Translations under genes and position numbers: made by a program
In this document: positions 26,712 to 35,074 of the stretch, piece by piece
How the letters are laid out: the number at the start of each line of letters is the position of its first letter
How positions within the stretch are numbered: the stretch's first letter is position 1
DNA from: an uncultured Hyphomicrobiales bacterium
GTDB lineage: Bacteria; Pseudomonadota; Alphaproteobacteria; Rhizobiales; Ancalomicrobiaceae
DNA: 64,000 nt
Assembly: GCA_903930435.1 (NCBI GenBank)
Contig: CAIYYN010000020.1
Location: forward strand, 1 to 64,000
Reading direction: 5' to 3'
The notes under the pieces: generated by a model
The model's input: only the letters and a program-made list of their open reading frames with translations
The model's database searches: none
Told to the model about the DNA's origin: nothing

Positions 26712-27908
26712 ATGGAACAATGCTGGCGCTGGTTCGGACCCGGCGATACGGTCCCGCTCACGGCAATCACCCAGGCGGGGGCGGAAGGTGTTGTCACCTC
26801 GCTGCATCACATTCCCTACGGCGAGGTCTGGTCGGTCGAGGAAATCACCAAGCGACAGGCGATGATCGCGGCTGATCCCTCTCTTAAGCTGCGCTGGACT
26901 GTCGTCGAAAGCCTGCCGGTGCATGAGGCAATCAAGCTCGGGACCGGCGATCTCGCGCCCCTGTTCGACGCCTATCGCCAATCCATGCGCAATCTCGCGG
27001 CCTGCGGCGTCAAGACGATCTGCTACAATTTCATGCCCGTCGTCGACTGGACCCGGACCGAATTACGTCGCCGTTTGCCGGGTGATGGCAGCGCGCTCAG
27101 GTTCAATCTGCATGAGTTTGCAGCGTTCGATTGCTTCATGCTGGAGCGCCGCCACGCGGAAGGTGACTACACCGAGGCGGTTCTCGTGCGTGCGCGGGAC
27201 TGGTTCGGGACGGCGAGTGAGTCCGACAAGGCAACGCTGCTGGCCAGCATCATGGCGGGCCTGCCCGGTGCCTTTGACCGCTATGATATTCCGGGGCTCA
27301 GGACCATGCTGGCCCGCTATGGCGACATCGATCACGCGACGCTGCATGCACATCTCGCACGCTTCCTCGCCGAGGTGGTGCCGACAGCCGAAGAGCTTGG
27401 CATGCGGCTCGCAATCCATCCCGATGATCCGCCGCGCCCGATCATGGGCCTGCCACGCATTGTCTCGACGGCCGATGACATCCGCAAGCTCCTCTCCTCC
27501 GTCGACTCAGATGCCAATGGTCTGACCTTCTGCACGGGATCGCTTGGCGCAGGCGCACACAATGATGTGCCCGCAATGGCGACCGAATTCGCGGCGCGGA
27601 CGCATTTCGTGCATCTGCGCAATGTCGCAAAAGATCCTGACGGATCGTTTCAGGAGGCCGATCACCTCGGCGGCGATACCGACATGGTCGCCGTCATCAC
27701 CGCCTTCCTGACCGAGCAGAAGCGGCGGCGCGATGCTGGCCAGACCGACTGGCGACTGCCGATGCGACCCGATCATGGCCACGAATTGCTCGATGACATC
27801 GGCAAGGGCAGCTTCCCCGGCTATTCGGCCATCGGCCGCCTGAAAGGCCTCGCCGAACTCCGCGGTGTCATGACCGCCGTCGCCGCGATCAAGGGCTTGC
27901 CGATGTAA
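26712..27908 (+). CDS. uxuA: Mannonate dehydratase
   Basis: 398 residues, standard for UxuA, which converts D-mannonate to 2-keto-3-deoxy-D-gluconate in hexuronate breakdown. Family stretches: WRWFGPGDTVPLTAI, TSLHHIPYGEVW, TICYNFMPVVDWTRTEL, LAIHPDDPPRPIMGLPRIVS, CTGSLGAGAHND, FVHLRNV and RPDHGHELLDD, which supply the His, Cys, Asp metal and active-site residues. The start is ATG 26712 after GGGAG. It is divergent from the TRAP operon. It is clearer in identity than most genes here and sets the theme of this block. Confidence 0.96.
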   Translation: MEQCWRWFGPGDTVPLTAITQAGAEGVVTSLHHIPYGEVWSVEEITKRQAMIAADPSLKLRWTVVESLPVHEAIKLGTGDLAPLFDAYRQSMRNLAACGVKTICYNFMPVVDWTRTELRRRLPGDGSALRFNLHEFAAFDCFMLERRHAEGDYTEAVLVRARDWFGTASESDKATLLASIMAGLPGAFDRYDIPGLRTMLARYGDIDHATLHAHLARFLAEVVPTAEELGMRLAIHPDDPPRPIMGLPRIVSTADDIRKLLSSVDSDANGLTFCTGSLGAGAHNDVPAMATEFAARTHFVHLRNVAKDPDGSFQEADHLGGDTDMVAVITAFLTEQKRRRDAGQTDWRLPMRPDHGHELLDDIGKGSFPGYSAIGRLKGLAELRGVMTAVAAIKGLPM

Positions 27909-28077
27909 GGGGGGTGATAGTGGAAAATTGAGAACGTGAGTTCTGGCAATAACATTTGGCTGAAAGATAAAATTCTCATACTTGAGCTCTACTGCTTTAA
28001 GATTGATTTGGCGTTTGCTGCAACCTAAATCAAAATCATACAAATACATATCTCGCCCTGATAAAAGGTTCAAAAAT

Positions 28078-28908
28078 ATGAGCATTTTAACTGAACAGCC
28101 AGAGATTGAAATTTGTGTTGTAGGCTTCGATTCCGCATGGACCGACCGTCCAAAGAAACCAGGGGCAATATGCGCGGTCACGCTGACGGGAGGAAACATT
28201 ATTGCTCATCATCCACCTCGTCTCGTGTCCTTCGTCGAGGCGCTCGAATTCATCAATGAAATCGCTGCGAAATCATCAGTTTTGCTCGTTGCACTTGATC
28301 AACCCACTGTCGTACCCAACCAGACAGGTTCACGCCCTGTCGAACGTGTTGCAGCCTCTGTGATTTCATGGATGGGTGGAGGCGTTCAGCCCGCCAATAG
28401 AGGCAAAGTTGGCATGTTCGATGATGAGGCACCGATCTGGCGCTTCATTCAAGGATTGGGTGCGTTGCAATTGCCAGAGAAGGCACGAACCGCGACTCAA
28501 GGGCGATATATCATTGAGGTTTTCCCGGCACTGGCTCTCGCTGCGCTTGATTCAGAATTCTTCCAACGTCTTGGTGCACCGCGATATAATCCCGAACGAC
28601 CTACATTTAAATCCAACGATTGGGGTCGAGTAATCTCGGCTGTGCATCGGGAAGCCAAGCGTCTCGGTTTTGACGAGATTGCGAATTGGGTTGAAGGTTT
28701 CAACTTAAATTCCGTAAAGAAGGCAGACCAAGATCAACTAGATTCTATTATTTGCTTGCTTATCGGACTGCGGTGGCGACTAGAACCTCGAAACGCATCA
28801 GCCATGCTGGGTACGGTCGAGAAAGGCTACATCGTGACACCAACAACAATTCCGCTCCAATCACGGCTCGCAGCTAAAGCTCAATTGCGAAATGTTCCGC
28901 TAGTTTGA
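28078..28908 (+). CDS. DUF429 family protein
   Basis: 276 residues from ATG 28078 (MSILTEQPEIEICVVGFDSA). The opening VVGFDSAWTDRPKKPGAIC, then LLVALDQPTVVPNQTGSRPVE, and the middle GRYIIEVFPALALAAL fit DUF429, a predicted RNase H-fold family (possible nuclease) whose function is not established. Base composition and codons (many AAT, ATT, TCA) are more AT-rich than in flanking genes, and the 170-bp leader is AT-rich too, suggesting recent acquisition. No operon partner. An in-frame ORF to 27982 is open, but the SD-poor upstream part looks non-coding. Confidence 0.75.
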   Translation: MSILTEQPEIEICVVGFDSAWTDRPKKPGAICAVTLTGGNIIAHHPPRLVSFVEALEFINEIAAKSSVLLVALDQPTVVPNQTGSRPVERVAASVISWMGGGVQPANRGKVGMFDDEAPIWRFIQGLGALQLPEKARTATQGRYIIEVFPALALAALDSEFFQRLGAPRYNPERPTFKSNDWGRVISAVHREAKRLGFDEIANWVEGFNLNSVKKADQDQLDSIICLLIGLRWRLEPRNASAMLGTVEKGYIVTPTTIPLQSRLAAKAQLRNVPLV

Positions 28909-29144
28909 AGCAACGCACACTGAGTTAGCATTTATAAATCTAGAGTGGGTTATAGAATTTTTTGCTCGCATTAATCATCGCAGCGGACTAATTAGCACTC
29001 ACGTTGATGACGCGTGCCAAAGGAATCGAAGTTTAAATCATCCGCCCCCCATTCCCCATCATGCATTGAAACTGGGTCATCGATGTGGTTCGATGTTAGC
29101 GCTGACGCTTTCGACAGATGGAGCGCGTGCGGGGGGAATTCGCG

Positions 29145-30518
29145 ATGGCTGGTGCTGCGACGATGGATGTGGCCGGATTGATCGAAGGGCAGAAATTCGG
29201 TCGGTTTCAGGCGGGTCTGATGATCTGGATCTGCGCCTTCATGTTCATTGAAGGCTATGACATGCAGGTGCTGGGCTATGCGGCCCCGGCGATCATCAAG
29301 GCCTGGCATGTTGACAAGTCGGCGTTTGGCTGGATTTTCGGGGCGAGCCTTGGCGGATTCATGCTCGGAGCGACGCTGCTCGGCAATCTCGGCGACGCCT
29401 TCGGTCGCAAGATCATGGTCGTGGTCGGATGTCTCGTGTTCGGCATCCTGACGCTTGCCAGCGCCTTTGCCTATGATGCCAATTCGCTGATGGTGCTGCG
29501 CGCGCTCGCAGGCCTCGGCCTCGGCGGCTCGATCCCCAACGCGATTGCCCTGATGGCGGAATATGCACCAAGCCGGACGCGGGCGACGCGCGTCGGCGTC
29601 ATGTACATCGGCTACACGCTCGGCAGTGCACTTGGCGGATTTATCGCCGCCCAGCTGATCCCGGCCTTTGGCTGGAGCAGCGTGTTCATTCTCGGCGGAA
29701 TCGCGCCGATCATTCTGGCCGTAACGCTGCTCGTTGTCCTGCCGGAATCGGTCCGGTTCCTGATGCTGCGGCGCGGGCAGACCGGTGCCGTGCTGACCTT
29801 GCTGCGACGCGCCCGTCCCGACCTTGATTTGCGCGACGGCACGCAATTCACCCTGCAGGAGACAAAGCAGACGGCCCTGCCCGTCCAGCAGCTCTTCATG
29901 GACGGTCGCGTGGTCATGACGCTGCTGCTCTGGCTCGGCTATGCCTCAAACATGGTCTCGCTGCATTTTCTGACGAGCTGGCTGCCGACGGTGATTGCCG
30001 AAAGCGGCGTTCCGCTCTCGCATGCTGTCATCGCGACGGCCCTGTTGCAGACGGGCGGCGCGGTTGGCAGCCTGATCGTCGGGGCGCTGATTGACCGGGT
30101 GGGCATTGGCGGGATTGTGGCGGCCTTGCTCGTGGTCGTGCCATGCGTTGCCGGTCTTGGACACGTCGGCACACAGGAAGTTCCGTTGATGACACTCGTC
30201 ACGCTCGCCGGATTTGGCATCATCGGCGGCCAGGCCGGGATCAACGCACTCTCGGGGACGCTCTATCCGACGTTCATGCGCTCAACCGGTACCGGCTGGG
30301 CCTTTGGCATGGGCCGGTTCGGGTCAATCATGGGACCAGTGATCGGTGGCTACCTGATCGGGCTGGGCCTGCCGCTCGGCACCCTGTTCGCCGCCGCCAG
30401 CGCGCCGATCTTTGTCTCGGCAGGTGCCCTGTTCTGCCTCGGTCGCCTGTCGATCGTCCGCAATCGCAATGAAGGTGGTGAGGCCATCCAGGCCGCCGCC
30501 GCGCCCCGTACAGCCTGA
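29145..30518 (+). CDS. MFS transporter, aromatic acid:H+ symporter (AAHS) type
   Basis: About 457 residues, 12 membrane helices. MFIEGYDMQVLGYAAPAI in helix 1 carries the Asp motif of aromatic-acid permeases (PcaK/BenK type), and LGNLGDAFGRKIMVVVGC is the MFS loop 2-3 motif. IGYTLGSALGGFIAAQLIP and LPESVRFL are also typical. I start at ATG 29145, seven bases after GGGGGGAA; ATG 29118 is in frame but has no ribosome site. It sits 10 bp before a dihydroxyphthalate-decarboxylase-like gene, so an aromatic acid such as a phthalate or hydroxybenzoate is a reasonable substrate. Confidence 0.9.
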   Translation: MAGAATMDVAGLIEGQKFGRFQAGLMIWICAFMFIEGYDMQVLGYAAPAIIKAWHVDKSAFGWIFGASLGGFMLGATLLGNLGDAFGRKIMVVVGCLVFGILTLASAFAYDANSLMVLRALAGLGLGGSIPNAIALMAEYAPSRTRATRVGVMYIGYTLGSALGGFIAAQLIPAFGWSSVFILGGIAPIILAVTLLVVLPESVRFLMLRRGQTGAVLTLLRRARPDLDLRDGTQFTLQETKQTALPVQQLFMDGRVVMTLLLWLGYASNMVSLHFLTSWLPTVIAESGVPLSHAVIATALLQTGGAVGSLIVGALIDRVGIGGIVAALLVVVPCVAGLGHVGTQEVPLMTLVTLAGFGIIGGQAGINALSGTLYPTFMRSTGTGWAFGMGRFGSIMGPVIGGYLIGLGLPLGTLFAAASAPIFVSAGALFCLGRLSIVRNRNEGGEAIQAAAAPRTA

Positions 30519-30528
30519 GGACATCCAC

Positions 30529-31518
30529 ATGAATGAAGCAGCCCTGACGCTCGCGATCAGTCCCTATGATCATGTCGAGGATCTGGTCACTGGTCGGATC
30601 ACGCCCGATGGCGTCAGGCTCACGTGCCTGACCCTGCCGGTCGAGGAGATCTTCTTCCGGTTTCTGAAGCATCGCGAATGGGATGTCTCGGAATTATCCT
30701 TCGCGAAATACGCCTCGCTGATTTCACAGGGCGATACGTCCTTGACGGCGATCCCGGTGTTTCCGTCGCGGATTTTCCGGCATTCCTCGATCTATATCCG
30801 GCGCGATGGCCCAGTGAAGACACCCGCCGATCTCGCAGGCAAGCGCATCGGCCTGCCCGAATGGGCCCAGACGGCAGCTGTCTATTCGCGCGGCTTCATG
30901 GCCCATCAATACGGCATCGATCTCACCGGGATCGACTGGGTGCAGGCAGGCGTCAACGAGCCCGGACGCTCGGAAAAGGTCGCGCTCAGTTTACCCCAAG
31001 GCATCAAGCTGACACCGGCCCCGACCAAGAGCCTCAGCCAGATGCTCGTGGACGGCGAAGTGGATGCCGTGCTGTCAGCCCATGCGCCGGACTGTTTCGA
31101 GCACAATCATCCAAACGTGACGCGGCTGTTTGAGGATTACATGTCGGTTGAGGCGGACTATTACCGCGAGACCGGCATTTTCCCGATCATGCATGTGATC
31201 GCGATCAAGCGCGATATCATCACCGAGCGTCCGTGGATCGCGATGAGCCTGCTGAAGGCCTTCGAGGAGGCAAAGCGGCGCAGCGTTGCCCGGGCACTCG
31301 AAGTGACGGCCCCGCGCTTCCCGATCCCGTGGTGCTTCGAGCACGCCCGCCGCGCACAGATCCTGTTCGGCGAGGATTACTGGCCCTATGGCGTCGATGG
31401 CAACAGGACGACGCTCGAGGCATTCTTGCGTTATGCCTTCGAGCAGGGCGTCTGCCACCGGCATCTCGCACCTGAAGATCTGTTTGCCTCGCAGGTCCTG
31501 TCACGCGTCAGGGTCTGA
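30529..31518 (+). CDS. 4,5-dihydroxyphthalate decarboxylase-like protein
   Basis: 329 residues from ATG 30529. The sequence (LAISPYDHVEDLVTGRI; WDVSELSFAKYASLISQGD; AIPVFPSRIFRHSSIYIR; GKRIGLPEWAQTAAVYSRG) matches proteins annotated as 4,5-dihydroxyphthalate decarboxylase, which removes CO2 to give protocatechuate. The fold is that of periplasmic binding proteins (NMT1/THI5 type), but there is no signal peptide, which fits a cytoplasmic enzyme. The upstream AAHS permease supports aromatic-acid metabolism. No phthalate dioxygenase genes are nearby, so the real substrate could be another ring acid. Confidence 0.8.
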   Translation: MNEAALTLAISPYDHVEDLVTGRITPDGVRLTCLTLPVEEIFFRFLKHREWDVSELSFAKYASLISQGDTSLTAIPVFPSRIFRHSSIYIRRDGPVKTPADLAGKRIGLPEWAQTAAVYSRGFMAHQYGIDLTGIDWVQAGVNEPGRSEKVALSLPQGIKLTPAPTKSLSQMLVDGEVDAVLSAHAPDCFEHNHPNVTRLFEDYMSVEADYYRETGIFPIMHVIAIKRDIITERPWIAMSLLKAFEEAKRRSVARALEVTAPRFPIPWCFEHARRAQILFGEDYWPYGVDGNRTTLEAFLRYAFEQGVCHRHLAPEDLFASQVLSRVRV

Positions 31519-31577
31519 AACCTGCGAGGGGTGGTGGTCAGCGTTCGTTGCCTGGGGAACACGCGACGCTGGTCTGA

Positions 31578-32588
31578 TCATGTCCGGCGCGCGTTGGCGC
31601 GGGCCTCGGGATTGACGATATCGGCCTCGCCTTCGCCGCTGATCATGGCCCAGAGATTGCGCGCAGCATGCCAGCCAATGCCCTCGGTGCCGTCCTTTGT
31701 CCAGGCGGCAACATGCGGCGTGCAAATGACATTGGGCATCTGGAACAGCGGGTCGTCGGTCCGGGGCGGCTCCTGATCGAAGACATCGAGTGCGGCCCCG
31801 GCAATCTTGCCCGTCTGCAGGGCCTCGCGCAGGGCGGGATAGTCGATGAGCGAGCCACGTCCCGTGTTCACCACGATTGCGTTCGGCTTCATGGCCGCAA
31901 AGGCCTCGGCGTTCAGCATGCGCAGATTGTCAGGACCGGGTGCCGCATGCAGCGTGATGAAATCCGAGCGTTCGATCAGGTCGCGAAGCCCGACGAGTTC
32001 GACGCCTTCAGGCGCGACCTTCAGGTAGGGGTCATAACCGAGGATCTTCGCTTCCCAACCGGACAGACGTTGCGCGACGCCAAGGCCGATGCGGCCAAGT
32101 CCGATGATCCCGACCGTTGCACCTCTGAGCGTGGCTGAATGAGTCAGTCCGCGCCAGCCACCGGCGCGCATGAACTCCGGTGTCCAGGTGCCGAGTTGCT
32201 TGGCAACGGCCAGCATCATGGCAACTGCATGCTCACTCACCGTGAAGATCTGGAACATGTTCGGCGTATTGCTGACGAGGATGCCGTGCTCCGTCGCCGC
32301 TTCCATATCGATGCTGTCATAGCCGATGCCATATTTCGAAATATAGCGAAGCGACGGCAAGGCTTCGATCACGCGACGCGAGACCCGCGTGCCGCTGGCC
32401 CCCATCAAGGCAATACAGCCTTGAGCCTTTTCGATCAGTTGGTCTTCCGTAAACCGCTTGAATGGCATTTCCCAGAGGGCATGCCCCAATTCGACCGCCA
32501 GGCCCTTTTCTCGCAACCACGCAATCGAACTATCCGTGGGATCATACCGTTCGAACGCGAGAACTGACATCGAATTGGCGTTGGGCAT
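31578..32588 (-). CDS. D-isomer-specific 2-hydroxyacid dehydrogenase (phosphoglycerate dehydrogenase-like)
   Basis: 336 residues. NAD-binding core VGIIGLGRIGLGVAQRL (about residue 160) and the catalytic trio: Arg in VNTGRGSLID, Glu in DQEPPRTDD, His in TPHVAAWT. Such enzymes oxidise or reduce D-2-hydroxyacids (glycerate, hydroxypyruvate, aldonates). It lies 30 bp downstream of a GntR gene on the same strand and across from a sugar ABC importer, suggesting a role in using the imported compound rather than serine synthesis. The C-terminal ACT domain of true SerA is absent. Confidence 0.9.
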   Translation of the reverse strand: MPNANSMSVLAFERYDPTDSSIAWLREKGLAVELGHALWEMPFKRFTEDQLIEKAQGCIALMGASGTRVSRRVIEALPSLRYISKYGIGYDSIDMEAATEHGILVSNTPNMFQIFTVSEHAVAMMLAVAKQLGTWTPEFMRAGGWRGLTHSATLRGATVGIIGLGRIGLGVAQRLSGWEAKILGYDPYLKVAPEGVELVGLRDLIERSDFITLHAAPGPDNLRMLNAEAFAAMKPNAIVVNTGRGSLIDYPALREALQTGKIAGAALDVFDQEPPRTDDPLFQMPNVICTPHVAAWTKDGTEGIGWHAARNLWAMISGEGEADIVNPEARANARRT

Positions 32589-32618
32589 ATTTTACTCCAG
32601 GCAAGTTTGAAATCACTG

Positions 32619-33365
32619 TCAGACGGATTGACCACGAAAGATGCGCTCGCACGTATTGCTCAAGTGCATTCGCATTGCTTCGCGCGCGCTGTCGGCATCT
32701 TTACGAGCGATGGCCTCAAAGATAGCAACGTGTTCGTTCTGCACGGCGCGAAGGTGGGCTTCGGATTTTCCAAGCGAAAGCTTGCGCGCGATGTCGATGA
32801 CGATATTGACCTGCTCGCTCATGGCCTCGAGCGCTTCGACAAACCAGTTATTTCCGCTTGCTTGCGCGACAGCGAGATGAAACGCAAAATCGGTGTCACC
32901 CGAGGAGGCCCGTTGCTCAACGGCCTTTTCAAGATCGGCCAGAGCCAGCCGGATTGCCTGCAACTGTGCCTCGGAAGCGTTCAATGCGGCGAAGTAGGCG
33001 GCTTCGCCCTCGACAGCCTTTCGATAATCATAGGCATGGCCGATTTGCTGGAAACTGTTGATCGGTGAGAACGTTGGACTGACACGCTGGGCAGATGCAC
33101 TGACGCGCTCACTCACATAGCTCCCCGAACCGCGACGCGATGAAATGATGCCTTCCTCACGCATCCGCGCCAGTGTTTCGCGAACAGTGGGCCGCGAAAC
33201 GCCAAAGCGCTCGGCAACCGTGACCTCGGACGGCAGTCGCGAGCCCGGCGGCAATTCCTCCTCAATCATCTTGACGAGCGCGAGATAGAGATCATCCCGC
33301 AGCCGTCCCGGTGGCTTCAGAAAGCGAGAATCCCCAGTCTCTTGTGTGACGTCGTTTGTTGGCAT
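32619..33365 (-). CDS. GntR-family (FadR subfamily) transcriptional regulator
   Basis: About 248 residues from ATG 33365 (MPTNDVTQET). Winged helix: LPPGSRLPSEVTVAERFGVSR and PTVRETLARMREEGIISSRRG. The FCD domain has YRKAVEGEAAYFAAL, FHLAVAQASGN and HVAIFEAIARKDA. An ORF extending to 33434 is unlikely since it would run through the regulatory region. It precedes the hydroxyacid dehydrogenase gene and is divergent from a sugar ABC operon. The 31-bp palindrome at 33428-33458 and the TTGTATGACAG at 33397-33407 are candidate binding sites. Confidence 0.88.
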   Translation of the reverse strand: MPTNDVTQETGDSRFLKPPGRLRDDLYLALVKMIEEELPPGSRLPSEVTVAERFGVSRPTVRETLARMREEGIISSRRGSGSYVSERVSASAQRVSPTFSPINSFQQIGHAYDYRKAVEGEAAYFAALNASEAQLQAIRLALADLEKAVEQRASSGDTDFAFHLAVAQASGNNWFVEALEAMSEQVNIVIDIARKLSLGKSEAHLRAVQNEHVAIFEAIARKDADSAREAMRMHLSNTCERIFRGQSV

Positions 33366-33396
33366 CTCGCGGAATTTAGCCTTATTTGTTGTAATC

Positions 33397-33458
33397 TTGT
33401 ATGACAGATTTGCCAATTTATGGAAAGTTGTCAAGCTAATTAAATATTAGATTGACAA
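33397..33458. promoter_or_regulatory. Candidate GntR operators, including a 31-bp interrupted palindrome
   Basis: At 33428-33458 two 13-base arms (TTGTCAAGCTAAT and ATTAGATTGACAA) match at 12 of 13 positions around a TAAAT centre. At 33397-33407 TTGTATGACAG matches the TTGTCTGACAA operator found before the other sugar operon at nine of eleven bases. Both lie in the 179-bp gap between the GntR gene and the divergent ABC ATPase gene, the right place for two-way control. Confidence 0.5.
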
Positions 33459-33544
33459 CAATACCGGTTTCGGACAGCTTTAGCGCAGATCAAAAAGGCT
33501 GCTCCAACGGCGGCTATCAGGGTGGAAACAGGAAAAGGCTCGGC

Positions 33545-35074
33545 ATGCTGGAGGTACGCGGCGTATTCAAGCGTTTTGGCGGCACGCAGGCATTGAACGA
33601 CGTCGGCCTGACGATCGGCAAGGGCGAAGTCGTCGCGCTGCTTGGTGAGAATGGTGCGGGCAAATCAACGCTGATCAAGATCCTCGCAGGCGTCTACACC
33701 GCAGACAGCGGCACGATTTCCTACAATGGCACCGACATGTCGCAAGCCGTGCGGCGGATGCCAGTCGCCTTCATCCATCAGGATCTCGGCCTCATCGACT
33801 GGATGACAGTTGCCGAAAACATTTCGCTCACGCTCGGTTACTCCCGCAAGTTCGGCATGATCGACTGGGAAGCAGCCCGCGCTCGCGCTCGCCGGGTTCT
33901 GGCCCGATTGGGAGCGGATATTCATCCGGACATGCGCGTCCAGAGCCTCAATCGCACTGAAAAATCCCTCGTTGCGATCGCGCGCGCGCTTGCGGCTGAC
34001 GCCGAAATTCTCGTGCTTGACGAACCCACTGCGAGCCTGCCGGCCGACGAGGTGTTGCGCCTGTTTGACGCCGTCCGACGCCTGAGGGATCAGGGGGTCG
34101 GCATGATCTATGTATCGCATCGGCTCGACGAAGTGTTTGCGATCGCCGACCGCATGGTGGTCCTGCGCGACGGCAAGGTCGTGGGCGAGCGGATCGTTGA
34201 ACAGACATCAGCCGACGAGACCATCCTGCTGATCGTCGGACGGGAACCGTCACAGGTGTTCAGCCGCCCGGTGGAGCGACTGGGCGACCCGATGCTATCG
34301 GTCACCGGGTTGAAAGTTGGCCCCGTCGGGCCGATCGATTGCAATCTCCATGCAGGCGAAATCCTGGGACTTGTCGGATTGCGGGGCGCTGGACAGGAAG
34401 TTGTCGGGCGGACGCTGTTTGGCATGCAGCAAGCCGAAGGTGGCACGATCACGATCGGCGGCAGAAGTGCTGCGGTCAAAACACCGCGCGAGGCCATGGA
34501 TCTCGGGATCAATCTGATCTGTGCCGACCGCGTCGGGGAATCCATCACACCCGGCCTCTCCATTCGCGAAAATTTCTTCCTCAATCCCTTGGCAGCCGGT
34601 GCCAACCTGACCACCTGGTTATCGCCTCAGTCGGAATCACAGATGGCACGCCATCTCGGTGAGAAAGTCGGGCTGCGACCGAATGACCCGACGCTGGCCA
34701 TTGAACTTCTATCAGGTGGAAACCAGCAAAAGGTGGTCGTCGGTCGTTGGCTGAACCTGCATTCCAAGGTCTACATCTTCGAGGATCCGACTGCCGGTGT
34801 CGACGTCGGAGCCAAGGCCGAGATCTACGGACTGTTTGATGTCGCCCTCAGCGAAGGTGCCGGGATCATCATCATTTCAACCGATTTCGAGGAAGTGGCA
34901 AAAGTCTGCCACCGAGCCCTTGTGTTTGATCGTGGCAAGGTTGTCGACGAACTCTCAGGCGACAGCCTGAACATCGAGAATTTGCTGGCCTCGGCGTCAG
35001 CAAGCATTGATCGCGCCGGCGGCAGACAGAAACAGAGCGAAAACGATAGAGACCTCAATCATGCAGTCCATTAA
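33545..35074 (+). CDS. Sugar ABC transporter ATP-binding protein (two ATPase domains)
   Basis: About 509 residues from ATG 33545, after AGGAAAAGG. It has two ABC domains as in RbsA/MglA. Domain 1 has Walker A GENGAGKST and Walker B ILVLDEPTASL, but its signature reads LNRTEKSLVAIARAL instead of LSxGQxQ. Domain 2 lacks a Walker A Lys (VGLRGAGQE), keeps the signature LSGGNQQKVVVGRWL, and its Walker B reads FEDPTAGVD, with the usual Asp-Glu order reversed. So one composite ATP site looks complete and the other degenerate. It powers import with the permease and binding protein that follow. It overlaps the permease gene by 14 bp. Confidence 0.9.
   Translation: MLEVRGVFKRFGGTQALNDVGLTIGKGEVVALLGENGAGKSTLIKILAGVYTADSGTISYNGTDMSQAVRRMPVAFIHQDLGLIDWMTVAENISLTLGYSRKFGMIDWEAARARARRVLARLGADIHPDMRVQSLNRTEKSLVAIARALAADAEILVLDEPTASLPADEVLRLFDAVRRLRDQGVGMIYVSHRLDEVFAIADRMVVLRDGKVVGERIVEQTSADETILLIVGREPSQVFSRPVERLGDPMLSVTGLKVGPVGPIDCNLHAGEILGLVGLRGAGQEVVGRTLFGMQQAEGGTITIGGRSAAVKTPREAMDLGINLICADRVGESITPGLSIRENFFLNPLAAGANLTTWLSPQSESQMARHLGEKVGLRPNDPTLAIELLSGGNQQKVVVGRWLNLHSKVYIFEDPTAGVDVGAKAEIYGLFDVALSEGAGIIIISTDFEEVAKVCHRALVFDRGKVVDELSGDSLNIENLLASASASIDRAGGRQKQSENDRDLNHAVH

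Noticed and set aside
28992-29846. 284-residue leftward open frame
   Set aside because: Antisense to the MFS permease gene, low-complexity polar composition.
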